This document shows positions 5,698-7,290 of a stretch of 7,290 nucleotides of DNA, piece after piece (the first letter of the stretch is position 1; each line of letters opens with the position of its first letter). The DNA lies in contig USBC01000093.1 in assembly GCA_900552845.1 (NCBI GenBank), positions 1 to 7,290 on the forward strand, read 5' to 3'. This stretch comes from an uncultured Oscillospiraceae bacterium (GTDB lineage: Bacteria > Bacillota > Clostridia > Oscillospirales > Ruminococcaceae). A program made the translations under genes and the position numbers. The notes beneath the pieces were generated by a model that saw nothing but the letters and a program-made list of their open reading frames with translations, was not told the DNA's origin and made no database searches.

Positions 5698-6144
5698 ATG
5701 AAAATCGCCATCGGCTGCGACCATGCAGCCCTGACGCTGAAGGACGCCGTTAAGACACACCTGCTGGAACTGGGGCACGAGGTCAAGGACTTCGGGATCT
5801 ACGAGGCAGGCGAAAAATGTGATTATCCGGAAAAAGCCGCTGAGGTCGCCCATTATCTCCGGGACGGCAATGCCGAGCGAGGAATCCTTATCTGCGGCAC
5901 CGGCGTTGGCATGTCCATTGCCGCCAATAAGGTCAAGGGGATCCGTGCCTGCTGCTGCTCCGATACCTTCAGCGCCCGAATGACCCGCGCCCACAACGAT
6001 GCCAACATTCTTACCTTCGGCGAGCGCGTGGTGGGACAAGGGCTTGCCATGGAGCTGGTAGACGCCTTTTTGACCACCGAGTTTGAGGGCGGCCGCCACC
6101 AACGCCGCGTCGACCTCATCACCGAGCTGGAAGCCGAAGGCTGA
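5698..6144 (+). CDS. rpiB: Ribose-5-phosphate isomerase B
   Basis: RpiB interconverts ribulose-5-phosphate and ribose-5-phosphate in the pentose phosphate pathway and acts as a cytosolic dimer. The 148-residue length is standard. Conserved sites are visible: the GCDHAA phosphate/substrate motif (D8, H9), DYP (42-44), the CGTGVGMSIAANK loop (66-78) whose C66 matches the catalytic cysteine of the Escherichia coli enzyme, RAHNDAN (97-103) with H99 for ring opening, and H134/R137 in the C-terminal GGRHQRR. The allose-phosphate or sugar-specific LacAB relatives are less likely because these residues are intact. The ribosome site AAAGGAG (5682-5688) is 9 bases before the ATG. The gap from tsaB is 26 bases, so co-transcription is likely. 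Confidence 0.94.
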   Translation: MKIAIGCDHAALTLKDAVKTHLLELGHEVKDFGIYEAGEKCDYPEKAAEVAHYLRDGNAERGILICGTGVGMSIAANKVKGIRACCCSDTFSARMTRAHNDANILTFGERVVGQGLAMELVDAFLTTEFEGGRHQRRVDLITELEAEG

Positions 6145-6204
6145 CCGCTCCCCCATATTTCTGTTACCACAACAAGCCATATTGAACCCATAGGAGGAAA
6201 ACAC

Positions 6205-6843
6205 ATGTCTCAGACCTTTGAACCCCAGATCCTCAACCACCCGCTCATTCAGCACAAGATCTCTCTGATGCGCAAAAAGGAAACCGGCAGCAAGGACTTT
6301 CGGGAGCTTGCCAGTGAGGTAGCCACCTTGATGTGCTACGAGGCGACCCGCGACCTACCCCTCAAGGAGGTCACGGTGGAGACTCCCATCTGCCGCTGTA
6401 AGACCAAAATGCTGGCAGGACGCAAGCTTGCCATCGTCCCCATTCTGCGCGCCGGCCTTGGCATGGTGGACGGCATGCTGACCCTGATTCCTGCTGCGAA
6501 GGTCGGTCATATCGGTTTGTACCGTGACGAGGAAACCGCTAAGCCCATCGAATATTTCTGCAAGCTGCCCTGCGATATCAGCGAGCGAGAGGTTATCGTG
6601 GTCGACCCCATGCTGGCGACCGGCGGCAGTGCCATTGATGCCGTAAGCATGATCAAAAAGCACGGCGCCGCCAACATTAAATTTGTATGCATTATTGCCG
6701 CTCCGGAAGGTCTGGAGGCGTTTGGTAAGGTGCACCCCGATGTTAAGGTTTATGCCGGTGTGCTGGACGAAAAGCTGAACGAAAACAACTACATTGTGCC
6801 CGGTCTCGGCGATGCCGGTGACCGCATTTTCGGTACCAAGTAA
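6205..6843 (+). CDS. upp: Uracil phosphoribosyltransferase
   Basis: Upp makes UMP from uracil and PRPP in pyrimidine salvage in the cytosol. The 212-residue product matches the family length. The PRPP-binding loop is VIVVDPMLATGGSA (130-143), with the preceding PILRAGLGM motif at 79-87. The uracil-recognition tail is GLGDAGDRIFGT (200-211). TAGGAGG at 6191-6197 is 7 bases before the ATG. The gene lies 60 bases after rpiB, whose product ribose-5-phosphate is the precursor of the PRPP used here, so co-expression makes metabolic sense. A terminator follows, ending the likely operon. No PyrR-binding leader was seen in the 60-base gap. Confidence 0.96.
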   Translation: MSQTFEPQILNHPLIQHKISLMRKKETGSKDFRELASEVATLMCYEATRDLPLKEVTVETPICRCKTKMLAGRKLAIVPILRAGLGMVDGMLTLIPAAKVGHIGLYRDEETAKPIEYFCKLPCDISEREVIVVDPMLATGGSAIDAVSMIKKHGAANIKFVCIIAAPEGLEAFGKVHPDVKVYAGVLDEKLNENNYIVPGLGDAGDRIFGTK

Positions 6844-6853
6844 AATCAATCGC

Positions 6854-6887
6854 AGGGGGAGGGGAAGCGGTACTTTCCCTCCCTTTT
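6854..6887 (+). terminator. Terminator after upp
   Basis: A 10-bp stem, 6857-6866 (gggaggggaa) with 6874-6883 (tttccctccc), has one G-T pair and a 7-base loop and is followed by TTTT at 6884-6887. The T-run is short, but the stem is GC-rich. On the opposite strand the stem is not followed by a T-run, so it would serve the leftward gene poorly. Confidence 0.7.
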
Positions 6888-6999
6888 CGGGTTTTAGCAG
6901 GGGGCAGCCCCCGGGCCGCAGGCCCCCCCCCCCAAACCCGGGGGGGGGGCATACAAACACGGGGGGGGGCGGCCGGCCCCCCCCGGTACTGGGGTTGGC
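6888..6999. repeat. G/C homopolymer-rich intergenic element
   Basis: This gap between convergent genes holds two small hairpins, ggggg/ccccc with a CAG loop (6900-6912) and gggcc/ggccc with a GCA loop (6913-6925). After them come C11 (6923-6933), G10 (6940-6949), G9 (6961-6969) and C8 (6977-6984). The C11 and G10 runs can pair as a hairpin, and the G runs could form a quadruplex. The GCA-loop hairpin is shared with the other GC-rich gaps. Run lengths may be unreliable, since such tracts are hard to sequence and assemble. No terminator for the leftward gene is evident. Confidence 0.5.
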
Positions 7000-7290
7000 T
7001 TATTTCTGTTCCTGAATGTAGAGGCTGACGCGGCTCTGGATGAGCTTGGAGGCCTCTTCGACGGTCTTGCTGCCGGCAAGATAGCCTGCGGCTTCGTCGG
7101 AAATGATGTTCAGGACGTTCTGGTCATCGTCGACGAAGCTGGTCGTGGAATCGATCACGGCCATGACGGCGTCGTACTGCTCCTGCGTGACGGCGTAGAG
7201 CTCGATCATCGGCTCGTCGCCGTAGCTCATGCCGCCGGTGGAGATGGGGATGGGGTTGCCGTTCTCGTCGAGGACCTGGTTGCCGTCGGC
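7000..7290 (-). CDS. C-terminal end of a probable ABC-transporter solute-binding protein
   Basis: The minus-strand frame is open from the window edge (7290) to a TAA at 7002-7000 and gives the last 96 residues of a larger protein. The visible start, including GNPIPISTGG, and the tail SDEAAGYLAGSKTVEEASKLIQSRVSLYIQEQ match the C-terminus of Clostridia extracellular solute-binding proteins (family 1, sugar-type), which characteristically end in '..AGqKtveEvaklIQsRvsiYi.E'. Such proteins are lipid-anchored outside the membrane and deliver a ligand to an ABC importer. The ligand cannot be told from this part. The internal ATG at 7230 is not a true start, because the frame continues upstream. The gene converges on upp. 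Confidence 0.8.
   Translation of the reverse strand, partial: ADGNQVLDENGNPIPISTGGMSYGDEPMIELYAVTQEQYDAVMAVIDSTTSFVDDDQNVLNIISDEAAGYLAGSKTVEEASKLIQSRVSLYIQEQK

Noticed and set aside
1..7290. CRISPR array, transposase, phage or toxin-antitoxin genes
   Set aside because: No regularly spaced direct repeats, no transposase or integrase motifs, and no small paired genes of that type were seen on either strand.

Overview
The window looks like chromosomal DNA from a moderately GC-rich Firmicute of class Clostridia, probably the Oscillospirales (Faecalibacterium/Subdoligranulum-like gut bacteria). The evidence is strong AGGAGG-type ribosome sites, sigma-A-type promoters, two lipobox lipoproteins, a Clostridia-like SecG, a DUF6440 protein, and GC-rich hairpin elements in several gaps between genes. 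The order is secure to about class level; the genus is a guess.

Layout. (1) Positions 1-39, minus strand: the first 13 codons of a protein with a signal-peptide-like start. (2) 40-623: a long gap holding a minus-strand promoter candidate, a very GC-rich hairpin-dense block (about 204-380), an unassigned foldable stretch (422-480) and the promoter of secG. (3) 624-857: secG, apparently a single-gene unit with its own promoter and terminator. (4) 1067-1909 and 2204-2848: two unrelated lipoprotein genes, each with a promoter candidate and a clear intrinsic terminator. A GC-rich hairpin pair lies between them. (5) 3054-6843: a likely operon of rodA, a DUF6440 gene, tsaE, tsaB, rpiB and upp, with an extended -10 promoter before rodA and a terminator after upp. 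(6) 6888-6999: a G/C homopolymer-rich gap. (7) 7000-7290, minus strand: the C-terminal end of a probable ABC-transporter solute-binding protein, converging on upp.

The central operon is housekeeping: peptidoglycan elongation (RodA), the t6A37 tRNA modification machinery (TsaE, TsaB), pentose-phosphate isomerisation (RpiB) and uracil salvage (Upp). Ribose-5-phosphate feeds PRPP, which Upp consumes, so the last two genes are metabolically linked. The DUF6440 gene overlaps tsaE by ATGA and is probably co-translated with it.

The most unusual signal is non-coding. The tsaE-tsaB gap holds a 78-nt element that folds on paper into a four-way cloverleaf: an 11-bp closing stem around three back-to-back hairpins. 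GCA-triloop GC-rich hairpins also occur in three other gaps, which suggests a family of dispersed palindromic elements. No new protein system was seen.
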